A stretch of 16,008 bases of DNA from Deltaproteobacteria bacterium (GCA_019314085.1 JAFCZZ010000009.1:1-16008), one strand, 5' to 3'; counted from the first letter of the stretch, positions 1 through 7,022 are shown. A program made the numbers and translations. The notes: generated by a model not told the origin, from the letters alone.

Positions 1-426
1 GAGGAAATAAAAGAGAAGAAACCTGAGGAAGAAGAGGAAGAGGAAGAACAGCAGGTTTCCGAGGAGACCGGCGGTCAGGGTGAACCGACCGATGGAGAAG
101 CACAGCAGACGACCAACGCATCTCCGCAGACATTTGAAGAGTGGCTTGAGACCATTCCCGATCCGATTCTGCGTGATGAGATGCGTGCGAACCGGCAGCA
201 GATTATTGAGCGCCGGGAGCGGCTTATCACCAGTCTGGTTCAGAACGAGCGTTGTGCATTCACCAAAGATGAACTATCTGAGATGACGACCAGCGCGCTT
301 GAGAAGCTGAACCGTTCTCTTTCACCTGAGAACTATGCAGGCGTTGGTGGACCGAGACGGAACGCTTCTGAGAATGACAGCCGTATCCCAGCACCACCGC
401 CGGTTATACTGGCAAAGAATGAGTGA
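1..426 (+). CDS. C-terminal end of a probable capsid protease/scaffold protein (partial)
   Basis: The first reading frame is open from base 1 and stops at TGA 424-426, so the start lies left of the window and 141 residues are visible. A very acidic stretch opens it, with eight consecutive Glu at residues 9-16. A helical segment follows (about 43-100: TFEEWLETIPDPILRDEMR, then a 'NER..FTKDEL..M...ALEKL' motif), then a Pro-rich tail ending PAPPPVILAKNE. I recall the NER/FTKDEL-type motif from the C-termini of phage protease-scaffold proteins (DUF2213 and Mu gpI-like), which sit just upstream of cement and capsid genes, as here. The catalytic part is not in the window, so the protease call rests on position and motif memory. 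It could instead be a separate scaffold. That it is coding is fairly secure: it is open throughout and followed by a perfect ribosome binding site for the next gene. Confidence 0.55.
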   Translation, partial: EEIKEKKPEEEEEEEEQQVSEETGGQGEPTDGEAQQTTNASPQTFEEWLETIPDPILRDEMRANRQQIIERRERLITSLVQNERCAFTKDELSEMTTSALEKLNRSLSPENYAGVGGPRRNASENDSRIPAPPPVILAKNE

Positions 427-428
427 AT

Positions 429-436
429 AAGGAGGT
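429..436 (+). promoter_or_regulatory. Strong Shine-Dalgarno site for the cement gene
   Basis: The sequence AAGGAGGT lies five bases before the ATG at 442. It is a full match to the usual anti-Shine-Dalgarno end of 16S rRNA and is among the strongest sites in the window. This fits the high expression needed for a capsid decoration protein and fixes the start of that gene. Confidence 0.8.
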
Positions 437-441
437 AAAAC

Positions 442-1200
442 ATGTCAACTATCATACTGAAGGGCAACCCGATTCGCAAGGAAGGGGTTGCGGCAGCGGA
501 AATTACTCCGGGAATGCTGCTCACCTACGATGAATCCGGGAATCTGATTCCCCACGATGTGGCAGGTGGGACAGCAGCACCAATGTTCGCGGTAGAACAG
601 GACTATATCGGTGGTAGTATCACCGACACGTATGCGGTTGGGGACCAGGTCGCATACGTTATCCCCCGCCCTGGAGACGAGATATATGCGATTCTCAAGC
701 AGAACGAGAACGTTGTGGTGGGCGATTTCCTTGAATCTGGCGGTTCAGGGACGCTACGGAAACTCGTTTCAGGTGGCCCAGCAACTCTTATTACCGGGGA
801 TGAGGGCAGTAACAACGCAATTCTGTGGACAGCACGGTGCCCCGGGAGCGCCGGGAACGATATCAGTGTAGAACTGGTTGACCCGAACGGGAACGATCAG
901 TCCCTGGCAGTCACGGTTACGGGCAACAAGATTAGTGTCTCGCTCGCTACTGATTCCGGCGGGGCAATCACTTCAACGGCAGCAAATATTATTGCCGCCA
1001 TTGAGGGAGATGCCGGGGCAAATGCACTGGTGACAGTGGCTAACGCGGGAGAGAGTGATGGCACCGGTGTGGTTTCACCCGTGGCAGAGACTGCACTTTC
1101 TGGTGGAGTAGATGTGACTCCCAACAGCATTGTGGCCCGCGCACTTGAGGACCTGAACCCAACCAGTGAGGATGGGCGTATTAATGTGGAGGTAATGTGA
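442..1200 (+). CDS. Capsid cement/decoration protein with an inserted beta domain
   Basis: 252 residues. Residues 1-111 look like a phage capsid cement (head decoration) protein: an early 'G....EG.A.AEITPGMLL' motif, a 'PMFAVEQDYIGGSITDTYAVGD' type segment, and GDFLESGGSGTLRKLV. The end (SIVARALEDLNP...GRINVEVM) is the usual final strand of that family. Between the two, residues about 112-222 (bases 775-1107) form an extra domain with a GSAGNDISVELVD motif, a Ser/Thr/Val-rich body and TSTAANIIAAIEGDAGANALV. This domain resembles the insert in the sheath protein at 5331-5636. Cement proteins bind the outer capsid surface and stabilise it, so the insert probably projects outward (inference). 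The gene lies directly before the capsid gene, the usual place. The start is fixed by AAGGAGGT at 429-436. Confidence 0.8.
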   Translation: MSTIILKGNPIRKEGVAAAEITPGMLLTYDESGNLIPHDVAGGTAAPMFAVEQDYIGGSITDTYAVGDQVAYVIPRPGDEIYAILKQNENVVVGDFLESGGSGTLRKLVSGGPATLITGDEGSNNAILWTARCPGSAGNDISVELVDPNGNDQSLAVTVTGNKISVSLATDSGGAITSTAANIIAAIEGDAGANALVTVANAGESDGTGVVSPVAETALSGGVDVTPNSIVARALEDLNPTSEDGRINVEVM

Positions 1201-1201
1201 A

Positions 1202-2155
1202 ATGGAAGCACAGATTGACATGCCACGGACCATGAAGGACGTGTTGCTGAGTTCTGGACTGGATATCAACAACCTGCGCACCAATGCAGTTCTCCGGAAG
1301 GAGGAATGGGTTGAATTCGATACCACGGTTGTTGATGTTGCTCGTGCCCGGTTGAACGGGGTTCGGGACCTCCAGAACCGTGGATTAACTCTGCGACTCG
1401 GTGGGCTCGGTACGCTCCTGTCTCAGTACGAGACACAGAGTGACATGACCGACGCTGAAATCTCGATGGCTGGAGTAACACCCGGGCGTGAGGACAGCGT
1501 TGAGTTCAATCTGCTCAGTGTCCCGATTCCCATTATTCACAAGGACTTCAGGGTGAATATCCGCCGCCTTGAGGCCTCGCGGAGGCTTGGGGACAGCGTG
1601 GACACAGTCCAGGCGGCCATAGCAGCGCGGAAGGTCGCGGATGCGATTGAGAACATGCTGTTCAATGGCGCCGGCGTGACGCTGGATGGTAACACTATTT
1701 ACGGATACACCACCCACCCAGATATCAATACGGGCACTCTGGGCACATGGGACACAGATACCAATATCGAGAACATCTACGCAGACGTTCTTGATATGGT
1801 CTCGGATGCGCAGAGTGTGTATTACCCCGGGCCATATATCCTTTATGTTGGTAGGTCCCGCTGGCCTTCTATGCTGGGGTATTACGACGACGGCAGTGGT
1901 CAGACCCCACTTCAGCGCGTTCAGACTATTCCGGGCATTGAAGCAGTCAAGGTTTCTGACGCTCTGAATCCGGATTCGGCTCTGCTGGTGCAGATGAGCC
2001 GTGATGTGGTTGACCTCGCTGTGGCGCAGGATATCACCACTGTTCAGTGGGACGACCAGGGCGGCATGGAGGTCCATTTCAAAGTCATGGCTGCCCTTGC
2101 GCCGAGAATCAAGTCCGATTATAACGGCCATTCCGGAATTGTGTATTATACGTGA
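1202..2155 (+). CDS. Major capsid protein, encapsulin-like HK97 fold
   Basis: 317 residues, the normal size for an uncleaved or lightly processed HK97-fold shell protein. The layout fits the encapsulin-like phage capsid group: N-terminal arm (1-60); a glycine-rich E-loop region (about 61-100, GLTLRLGGLGTLLSQYE); VPIPIIHKDFRVNIR; a long spine helix (about 130-155, LGDSVDTVQAAIAARKVADA) followed by the typical 'LFNG' turn; an A-domain (about 185-290) with YYPGPYILYVGRS; and a C-terminal strand VMAALAPRIKSDYNGHSGIV. GGAGGT at 1188-1193 sits eight bases before the ATG, and the gene begins one base after the cement stop. Its place between cement and minor head genes supports the call. I am confident of its role and less so of the exact family. 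A 248-codon antisense ORF at 1385-2131 is a shadow of this gene. Confidence 0.88.
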   Translation: MEAQIDMPRTMKDVLLSSGLDINNLRTNAVLRKEEWVEFDTTVVDVARARLNGVRDLQNRGLTLRLGGLGTLLSQYETQSDMTDAEISMAGVTPGREDSVEFNLLSVPIPIIHKDFRVNIRRLEASRRLGDSVDTVQAAIAARKVADAIENMLFNGAGVTLDGNTIYGYTTHPDINTGTLGTWDTDTNIENIYADVLDMVSDAQSVYYPGPYILYVGRSRWPSMLGYYDDGSGQTPLQRVQTIPGIEAVKVSDALNPDSALLVQMSRDVVDLAVAQDITTVQWDDQGGMEVHFKVMAALAPRIKSDYNGHSGIVYYT

Positions 2156-2169
2156 GATAGGAGACGGTC

Positions 2170-2520
2170 ATGGGGGATAAAGTAGGCGACAAGACACAGT
2201 GGCGGGTTAAGAGTGGTAGAATATCTCGTCTGCTCAGTGATGGGCATCGAGAGCGGTTGCTCCCCGGCGATGTCTTTGTCCCTACATCAGAAGAGATACA
2301 GAAGTTCCGTCGCTGGATAGAACCAGTACCAGCCGAGGAACAGCCCCATCCTTCTCCACCACCTCTGATAAAACCAGAAGAATCGGAAGAACCAGAAGGA
2401 CCGGATTATGAATATCTCGGTGGAGGTTGGTATCAGCTGAGGTCAGGTAGAAAGGTGCACGGGCGAAAGGCTCTTCAGGAGGCATTAGCTCTTCAAGAGG
2501 CATTGAAAAAGGTGTTATAG
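2170..2520 (+). CDS. Small unknown protein after the capsid gene, two-module
   Basis: 116 residues, function not recognised. The N-terminal part (about 10-50) has the pattern 'WRVKSGRI....G.RERLLPGDVFVPTSEEIQKF', like short beta-rich proteins often found beside phage capsid genes (DUF7210-like, from memory). A low-complexity Pro/Glu linker follows (about 52-78: HPSPPPLIKPEESEEPEGPD). The C-terminal part, YLGGGWYQLRSGRKVHGRK, is a short module I associate with hypothetical phage and archaeal proteins, and it ends in a basic helix (ALQEALALQEALKKVL). The start follows AGGAGA at 2159-2164. It could be a minor capsid or head-associated factor. No enzymatic residues are evident. Coding status is well supported by its spacing between two genes and its stop five bases before the next start. 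Confidence 0.72.
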   Translation: MGDKVGDKTQWRVKSGRISRLLSDGHRERLLPGDVFVPTSEEIQKFRRWIEPVPAEEQPHPSPPPLIKPEESEEPEGPDYEYLGGGWYQLRSGRKVHGRKALQEALALQEALKKVL

Positions 2521-2524
2521 AGGC

Positions 2525-3367
2525 ATGGTTCGGAGAGAACGCATTCCATTGAAAATTGCACGCGACTACTATCGCGAGATTCGACAGCTTCTCGATGAAG
2601 CACACCGGATGGTATGGGATGCGTTCGTGAATGAGATTGTGCCTCGTATCAAGGTGACCAGGCAACAATCACAGCCCCTGACAGCATACAGTGCATCTCT
2701 TGCTACAAATGCAACTATCAGTGATGTAACCCGTATTCTTGACCGCCTTGAAGTCGCAATCACATCACAGGTGTTCAATACAGCCATATTGCGGGAAATC
2801 GCACGGCAGTTCGTTCAGCGGATCTTGAATGCCAACAACCGTGCGATGCAGGCACAATTTGGCAGGTTGTGGGCAGTTCGAGGAATAGATCCGACCGCAA
2901 CAGACGAGTGGTTAGAGGCACTCATCGAGACCGCGGTAGAAGAGAACGTGCAGTATATCAAGAGTGTGTCAGCACAATATCACCGCGAGGTCAGGAATAT
3001 CATCATACAGGGGGTGAAGCGTGGTACAAACATCAATGATTTGAAGAGTGCTATTGCTGAACGGGCAAAGGTATCTCAATCCCGCGCAAAATTCATCGCC
3101 CGTGACCAGCTGGGTAGCATTTACAGCGACATAACCCGACACCGGCAACAGCGTATGGGGTTGAAGAAGTTCCGGTGGGTTACAGCAAGAGATGAACGGG
3201 TTCGGGAGAGTCATCAGGTGCTTGACGGACAGGTCTTTACCTGGAAGGACGGTGCGCGCAATGAACGAGGAGAACAAATCTGGCCTGGCACTGATTATAA
3301 CTGTCGTTGTGTGGCTATTCCTGTTGCTGAAGAACTGGCGGCGATCAAGGAGGGAACGAGGCAATGA
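2525..3367 (+). CDS. Minor head protein, SPP1 gp7 / Mu gpF family
   Basis: 280 residues. The C-terminal domain (about 165-267) carries the hallmark of the phage head morphogenesis family: RDQLGSIYSDITRHRQQ, then FRWVTARDERVRESHQVLDG, and finally WPGTDYNCRCVAIPV with the paired cysteines Cys260 and Cys262. The N-terminal 150 residues are mostly helical and lack a recognised signature. In SPP1 and Mu these proteins bind the portal and enter the procapsid in few copies, helping head assembly and DNA delivery. The family usually follows the portal gene; here it lies downstream of the capsid gene. The ATG at 2525 follows AAGGTG (2509-2514), and its TGA overlaps the next ATG (ATGA at 3364-3367). 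Confidence 0.85.
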   Translation: MVRRERIPLKIARDYYREIRQLLDEAHRMVWDAFVNEIVPRIKVTRQQSQPLTAYSASLATNATISDVTRILDRLEVAITSQVFNTAILREIARQFVQRILNANNRAMQAQFGRLWAVRGIDPTATDEWLEALIETAVEENVQYIKSVSAQYHREVRNIIIQGVKRGTNINDLKSAIAERAKVSQSRAKFIARDQLGSIYSDITRHRQQRMGLKKFRWVTARDERVRESHQVLDGQVFTWKDGARNERGEQIWPGTDYNCRCVAIPVAEELAAIKEGTRQ

Positions 3368-3711
3368 CATACACAACTATCGAAAGAGTCCGTGCAATTT
3401 GCCCGCATCTGGAACAGATGCCGGACTCGACTCTGCAAATGTTCATTGATGATGCCTCGATAGAGGTTGAGAAGATAAAATCACGAGCGACTGTGACTGT
3501 GACAGACCAGGACGCTGAGCGGCTGGAACGGTGGCTGGCTGCGCACCTTGCGACTCTGCAAGAACGGCGCCCCGTCAGTCAATCGGTTTCTGGAATCTCC
3601 GTCTCGTTCCCGAACACTGGAGGTAGTGGCCTGGCAGCGACAGAATACGGGCAGGAGTATCTACGACTGCGCAATTCGATTCTCCCGAGTGTGCACTTTG
3701 AGGTGATCTGA
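3364..3711 (+). CDS. Head-tail adaptor (gp6-like connector)
   Basis: 115 residues, the size of phage adaptor proteins (HK97 gp6 / DUF4054-like). It begins with the family's 'T.E.VRAICP....MPDSTLQMFIDDA' pattern, in which a short sequence of helices (about 7-75) ends in AERLERWLAAHLATL. A flexible Gly/Ser stretch (about 75-97) and EYGQEYLRLRNSILP follow. These proteins form the ring beneath the portal and start the neck. The position, first of four small genes between head and sheath, is the standard one. AAGGAGGG at 3347-3354 precedes the ATG, and the start overlaps the previous stop by four bases. Family membership is judged from the helical pattern and order, without a search. Confidence 0.75.
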   Translation: MTYTTIERVRAICPHLEQMPDSTLQMFIDDASIEVEKIKSRATVTVTDQDAERLERWLAAHLATLQERRPVSQSVSGISVSFPNTGGSGLAATEYGQEYLRLRNSILPSVHFEVI

Positions 3712-4205
3712 TGCCTGTCGTGGTTGATAAGAACAGTTTGCCTGCGCTGAAGAAAGAGCTTGATTATTTGCGCAGGAATCGCCTCGAAATAGGCATATTT
3801 GAAGGTTCACCGAGTGCAGACTCACCTTCAGGAGATGTGGAAGGATTGGGAGAATACTCGTGGGATGTGGTTAAGATTGCTACCATTCACGAGTTTGGTG
3901 GGAAATACATCCCGGAGCGCTCATTCATTCGCTCGACTATGGATGAGCGTGAATCCGATATAACCAACATGACTGAGCGTCTCCTGAACCAGATGATACA
4001 GGGATACCTTGATGCAGAAACCTTGTTGAGCCGTCTTGGTGAGTATATCACCGGCCTGATAAAGCAGAAGATTACGGATATTCGAACTCCACCAAATGCC
4101 CCCGCTACAATTCAAAGAAAAGGGTCGAGCAATCCGCTGATTGACACCGGCAGAATGCGAATGTCTGTGACATGGCGAGTAGTACCGGTTGGAGGTGGGA
4201 CATGA
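3711..4205 (+). CDS. HK97 gp10-like neck/tail completion protein (Mu gpG-like virion morphogenesis)
   Basis: 164 residues. It has the typical order of this family: an N-terminal strand LEIGIFEGS (about 26-34), IATIHEFGGKYIPERSFIR (about 56-75), a helical middle (about 76-120), and a C-terminal PPNAPATIQRKGSSNPLIDT followed by GRMRMSVTWRV. The 'HEFG', 'PERSFIR' and 'NPLIDTG.M..S' motifs are characteristic of HK97 gp10 and Mu gpG-type proteins, which act at the head-tail joint or tail end during assembly. Start and previous stop share one base (TGATG, 3709-3713), and GAGGTGAT at 3700-3707 is the ribosome binding site. The assignment is strong at family level; the exact structural position in this virion is inferred. 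Confidence 0.85.
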   Translation: MPVVVDKNSLPALKKELDYLRRNRLEIGIFEGSPSADSPSGDVEGLGEYSWDVVKIATIHEFGGKYIPERSFIRSTMDERESDITNMTERLLNQMIQGYLDAETLLSRLGEYITGLIKQKITDIRTPPNAPATIQRKGSSNPLIDTGRMRMSVTWRVVPVGGGT

Positions 4206-4561
4206 CAATCAAGCTGAACTTCAACTCAGCATTTGCGGCATTTACAACTCCGTTTATAGTCTATGAACCTGTCACAGAGGGGGGGCGTGACTATTCCTCG
4301 GGTGGAGAGTGGCAATCTCCAACACTCACAGCGCATCTGGTATCAGGGATTATTGTTCCTATATCAGAACTCGACCGTCTGGGAGAGGGAGGTAGATATA
4401 CCACCGAGGATATTCGCATCTACTATCAGGGGCGGCTTGGCATCGGTTGGGAGGTGGAATGGGAAGAGAATCGGTATCAGATCGCGGAGGAACGACTACT
4501 CGAAACTTACGGTGAGTTTAACGAGTATCTGGCGAAGCGCATCGGGGAGGTTGTGGTATGA
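4202..4561 (+). CDS. Presumptive head-closure (neck) protein
   Basis: 119 residues with the start at ATG 4202. An upstream in-frame ATG exists at 4172, but GGAGGT at 4191-4196 lies five bases before 4202 and the ATGA overlap with the previous stop is the pattern used throughout this operon, so 4202 is preferred. The protein looks like a compact beta barrel: TPFIVYEPV, LVSGIIVPISELDRLG, TEDIRIYYQG and WEENRYQIAEERLLE. I do not recognise a specific family. Size, fold impression and position between the gp10-like and terminator genes fit head-closure proteins, which plug the portal after packaging. A run of seven G residues (4279-4285) lies within the early part and encodes part of EGGR. Confidence 0.65.
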   Translation: MTIKLNFNSAFAAFTTPFIVYEPVTEGGRDYSSGGEWQSPTLTAHLVSGIIVPISELDRLGEGGRYTTEDIRIYYQGRLGIGWEVEWEENRYQIAEERLLETYGEFNEYLAKRIGEVVV

Positions 4562-5070
4562 GGTATGATCTGGCGGCACTGCGGGACTGGCTTGTTCAGC
4601 GCCTGTATGAGCATACCAGAGTCCCCGTTGTTCCACAGAACAGCCCTGGCCCTCGTCCGCCGTATCCGTTCCACGCCTATACCGTGACCTCCCCATATAT
4701 TGTAACCTCACAACAACCAGCAGCCATGGTGAGAGAGGACATAGAGATTGACGAAACTGCGTGGATAAAATACATGCGCTATGACCTCCCCACTGTGGTT
4801 ATCAGTTTCTCCACGTATTCTGACAAGATGGTAGAATGTTGGATGGAGAATGAGCTTCTTCGGTCGTGGTTCGTTGTTGACGGGTGTCAGGATCTTGCAG
4901 ATGAGGACATAGTAGTGACAGAAATTGGAGCAGTGCAAGATAGGAGCACAGTTATGGCAGACATAGAGCAGGAGTATCGGGTAGGGTTCGATGTGCGGCT
5001 TCGTCTCGTTGAGGAACGTTCCCGCACAATTGAACCAATTGAACAGGTAGAATGGAGGAGAGTTGAATGA
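4558..5070 (+). CDS. Tail terminator (neck terminator gp12-like, LIC_12616 family)
   Basis: 170 residues. The pattern fits small phage neck terminator proteins: an N-terminal helix with a following RPPYPFHAYTVTSPY segment (about 33-48), a central strand LPTVVISFSTYSDK (about 77-90), and a late YRVGFDVRLRLVEE (about 141-154) preceded by a polar turn. Terminators cap the tail tube and sheath at the head-proximal end and set the point at which tail polymerisation stops. Its place just before the sheath gene is the usual location. It starts four bases inside the previous gene (ATGA, 4558-4561) with GGAGGT at 4546-4551, and its own stop overlaps the sheath start (ATGA, 5067-5070). Confidence 0.78.
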   Translation: MRYDLAALRDWLVQRLYEHTRVPVVPQNSPGPRPPYPFHAYTVTSPYIVTSQQPAAMVREDIEIDETAWIKYMRYDLPTVVISFSTYSDKMVECWMENELLRSWFVVDGCQDLADEDIVVTEIGAVQDRSTVMADIEQEYRVGFDVRLRLVEERSRTIEPIEQVEWRRVE

Positions 5071-6398
5071 GTGGACTGAGTGATGTAGATATCGTAATCA
5101 CACGAGAGACACAGCCACTGACGCAGGCTGGATTCGGGCTGCCGTTAATCGTGTCGTTCACAGATGCTGGTGGAATCGATTATACGCTCTGTAGTGACAC
5201 TGCAGCGGTTGAGGACGCGGGATTTGCCCCTACCACGGGCGTCTACAAGATGGCGCAGGCTGTCTTTGCCCAGTCTCCGTGCCCGCAGCAGGTGGCGGTG
5301 GCAGAGCTGGTGAAGAAGGCAGTCAATGCGACCGCTGTGATTGAATCAGCAGATGGCGGCAAGATAGAGATTGAGGCAACAGGAACTCTCGGCGGAACTG
5401 CCGGGAACGACCTGACAGTAGAGGTGACGAACAACACAGAAACCGGCACAGAGGCCCTTGATGTGTCGTATGACGCCGGCGTGCTAACAATTGAGTTGGA
5501 TCAGGGAACACACACAGCAGCAGACATTGTAACAGCGATTAACGCCCTTGCCGATTGGTCGGCGTCACGGCTGGCATCTGGTTCGTTTGGTCCCGGTGAT
5601 GTGCAGAGCACGACCACATCAGGAGGTATGGACGCGAGCATTACCGGGGCGCTGAACGAACTCATCAAAACCAACAGCGACTGGTATTTCCTTCTGTCAC
5701 CGGAGCGCGGAGAAGCGGCAATCAAGGAAATTGCGGCGTGGGTGCAGGCAAACAAGAAGCTGTATGTGACGTGCCCGGACGGCACGGTGAACGATGTAAT
5801 CACATACGCTACGGATATTGCGGGAGATCGAACGGCTCTGATTTATCATGATGACCCATCTCAGTACCCAGATGCGGCATGGGTGGGTCGGTGTGCACCG
5901 GAGAACCCGGGTAGTATCACGTGGAAGTTCAAGACGCTTCAGGGGATTACTCCCGCGAATGTCAGCACAACTGATATAACCAATCTTCACAGCGCAAATG
6001 CGAACACGTATGTTCAGAAGCTCGGTGTGAACCAGACCAGTGAGGGGCTGACAACCGGTAACGAGTACATCGATATCATCCGTGGTCAGGATTGGGTAGA
6101 AGCTCGCATGAGCGAAGCGATACACCGGCTGCTATTCACATCCCCCAAGATTCCCTACGATAACCGGGGGATCGCAATGGTAGTGAGCACAATTCAGGCG
6201 GTGCTCCAGTATGCGACTGACCGGGAAATTATCGCCAGGGATTCGGACGGGAATGGTATGTGGTCAGTGACAGCACCAGACCGGTCAGAAATCCTGACAA
6301 ACTACATCGCCAACCGGATACTCCCGGATGTGGAGTTTGAGTTTGTGGCTGCTGGTGCGATTCACAAGGTACAGATTCGTGGAGTAATCACCCTGTAA
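5067..6398 (+). CDS. Contractile tail sheath protein with an inserted beta domain
   Basis: 443 residues. The N-terminus (ITRETQPLTQAGFGLPLIV) and the C-terminal half match the short sheath family (DUF3383 / Listeria Lin1278-like): ITWKFKTLQGITPANVSTTD, ANTYVQKLGVNQTSEG, IIRGQDWVEARMSEAIHRLL, KIPYDNRGIAMVVSTIQAVL and a final strand HKVQIRGVITL that would join the neighbouring subunit's handshake (family knowledge). Residues about 89-190 (bases 5331-5636) form an inserted domain with TLGGTAGNDLTVEVTNNTET and HTAADIVTAINALADW, similar to the one in the cement protein. The sheath surrounds the tube and contracts on infection, so its presence defines the virus as contractile-tailed. GGAGG at 5054-5058 and the ATGA overlap with the previous stop set the start. 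Confidence 0.92.
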   Translation: MSGLSDVDIVITRETQPLTQAGFGLPLIVSFTDAGGIDYTLCSDTAAVEDAGFAPTTGVYKMAQAVFAQSPCPQQVAVAELVKKAVNATAVIESADGGKIEIEATGTLGGTAGNDLTVEVTNNTETGTEALDVSYDAGVLTIELDQGTHTAADIVTAINALADWSASRLASGSFGPGDVQSTTTSGGMDASITGALNELIKTNSDWYFLLSPERGEAAIKEIAAWVQANKKLYVTCPDGTVNDVITYATDIAGDRTALIYHDDPSQYPDAAWVGRCAPENPGSITWKFKTLQGITPANVSTTDITNLHSANANTYVQKLGVNQTSEGLTTGNEYIDIIRGQDWVEARMSEAIHRLLFTSPKIPYDNRGIAMVVSTIQAVLQYATDREIIARDSDGNGMWSVTAPDRSEILTNYIANRILPDVEFEFVAAGAIHKVQIRGVITL

Positions 6399-6410
6399 AG
6401 GAGGTGGATT

Positions 6411-6587
6411 ATGGATACACTGGTATTAATCGCATGTATCGCGCTGGGACTCCCGATTTGGGTAGTGGTCTCAGCATATGCTATTGCGGCAGGCGGTAAA
6501 GTCCTTGTATCGCTGCTTGGGAACGCGGCAGAGCTTCAGGATGCTATCCGTTCACAGGCGGCACGGATTGGCAACAAAAAGGAGTAA
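6411..6587 (+). CDS. Small single-pass membrane protein, 58 aa, unknown role
   Basis: This short frame encodes 58 residues. An uninterrupted hydrophobic segment covers about residues 4-27 (LVLIACIALGLPIWVVVSAY and on), followed by Gly-Gly-Lys, an amphipathic helix (VLVSLLGNAAELQDAI) and a basic end (AARIGNKKE). The spacing is strong evidence that it is a gene: AAAGGAGGT at 6397-6405 sits five bases before the ATG, the frame fills the otherwise unexplained space between sheath and tube, and its TAA is 15 bases before the tube ATG. I recognise no family. An inner-membrane role with a cytoplasmic basic tail is likely from the charge pattern (inference). It could be a tail-assembly anchor, a holin-like peptide or a host-interference peptide; a single TM segment with no lysis neighbours makes holin only a weak option. 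Confidence 0.75.
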   Translation: MDTLVLIACIALGLPIWVVVSAYAIAAGGKVLVSLLGNAAELQDAIRSQAARIGNKKE

Positions 6588-6602
6588 ACGAGGTAAAGAG
6601 GC

Positions 6603-7013
6603 ATGACAGTAGCAAACTATGATCCACAGGATGTGATGCTGGTGTTTGGTGGGAGAACCATTACCGGGTTCTCCGACGGCACATATATCACGGCAGAGAA
6701 GACAGACCCCAAATGGACGACTCATGTCGGAGCTCAGGGAGAGGTTGTTCGGGCGAGGAATCGCAGTCCAATCGGCACGATCACCTTCACTCTGAAGCGC
6801 ACGTCCCCGGATCTCGATTATCTGATAGACCTGATGAACAGCAACGAAGTCAAGGAGTGCTACCTGATTGACAGGAACGATAAACAGGTCACCGCCGGTG
6901 GACGAGAAGCGTGGATCGCTGAGTTTCCATCGTTTGGAGCGACTGCGGGGACTGATATCCCGGACATCGAGTTCAAGGTAGAGATTGCTGATTTCGAGCT
7001 TCGTTCCGCGTGA
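6603..7013 (+). CDS. Tail tube protein (DUF3277-like)
   Basis: 136 residues, typical for tube proteins encoded after a short sheath. The start, YDPQDVMLVFGGRTITGFSD, and the middle motif 'GEVVRARNRSPIGTITFTL' (a variant of the conserved sequence in which an oligomerisation loop meets the beta sandwich) are hallmarks of the DUF3277 tube family. They are followed by SPDLDYLIDLMNS and by C-terminal strands ending VEIADFELRSA. The tube is the channel for DNA and the partner of the sheath. The probable ribosome binding site is GAGGT at 6590-6594. It is separated from the sheath only by the 58-aa membrane protein. No missing conserved segment is apparent. Confidence 0.88.
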   Translation: MTVANYDPQDVMLVFGGRTITGFSDGTYITAEKTDPKWTTHVGAQGEVVRARNRSPIGTITFTLKRTSPDLDYLIDLMNSNEVKECYLIDRNDKQVTAGGREAWIAEFPSFGATAGTDIPDIEFKVEIADFELRSA

Positions 7014-7022
7014 TGATCTGAT

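Noticed and set aside
1385..2131. 248-codon ORF on the minus strand
   Set aside because: It lies wholly inside the capsid gene, has no virus-like motifs and no plausible neighbours on that strand. It is a mirror effect of the codon bias of the real gene.
3192..3449. 85-codon ORF with a hydrophobic segment (LALIITVVVWLFLLL)
   Set aside because: It looks like a membrane peptide, but it overlaps the conserved Cys-containing end of the minor head protein and the adaptor start, and has no Shine-Dalgarno site. The hydrophobic run is the +1 reading of conserved codons.
4172..4201. Longer start for the head-closure gene
   Set aside because: The extra ten residues come from within the preceding gene, and the GGAGGT plus ATGA overlap point to ATG 4202.
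4263..4568. 101-codon ORF in the +1 frame of the head-closure gene
   Set aside because: No ribosome binding site at its ATG and no family resemblance; the gene in the main frame explains the region.
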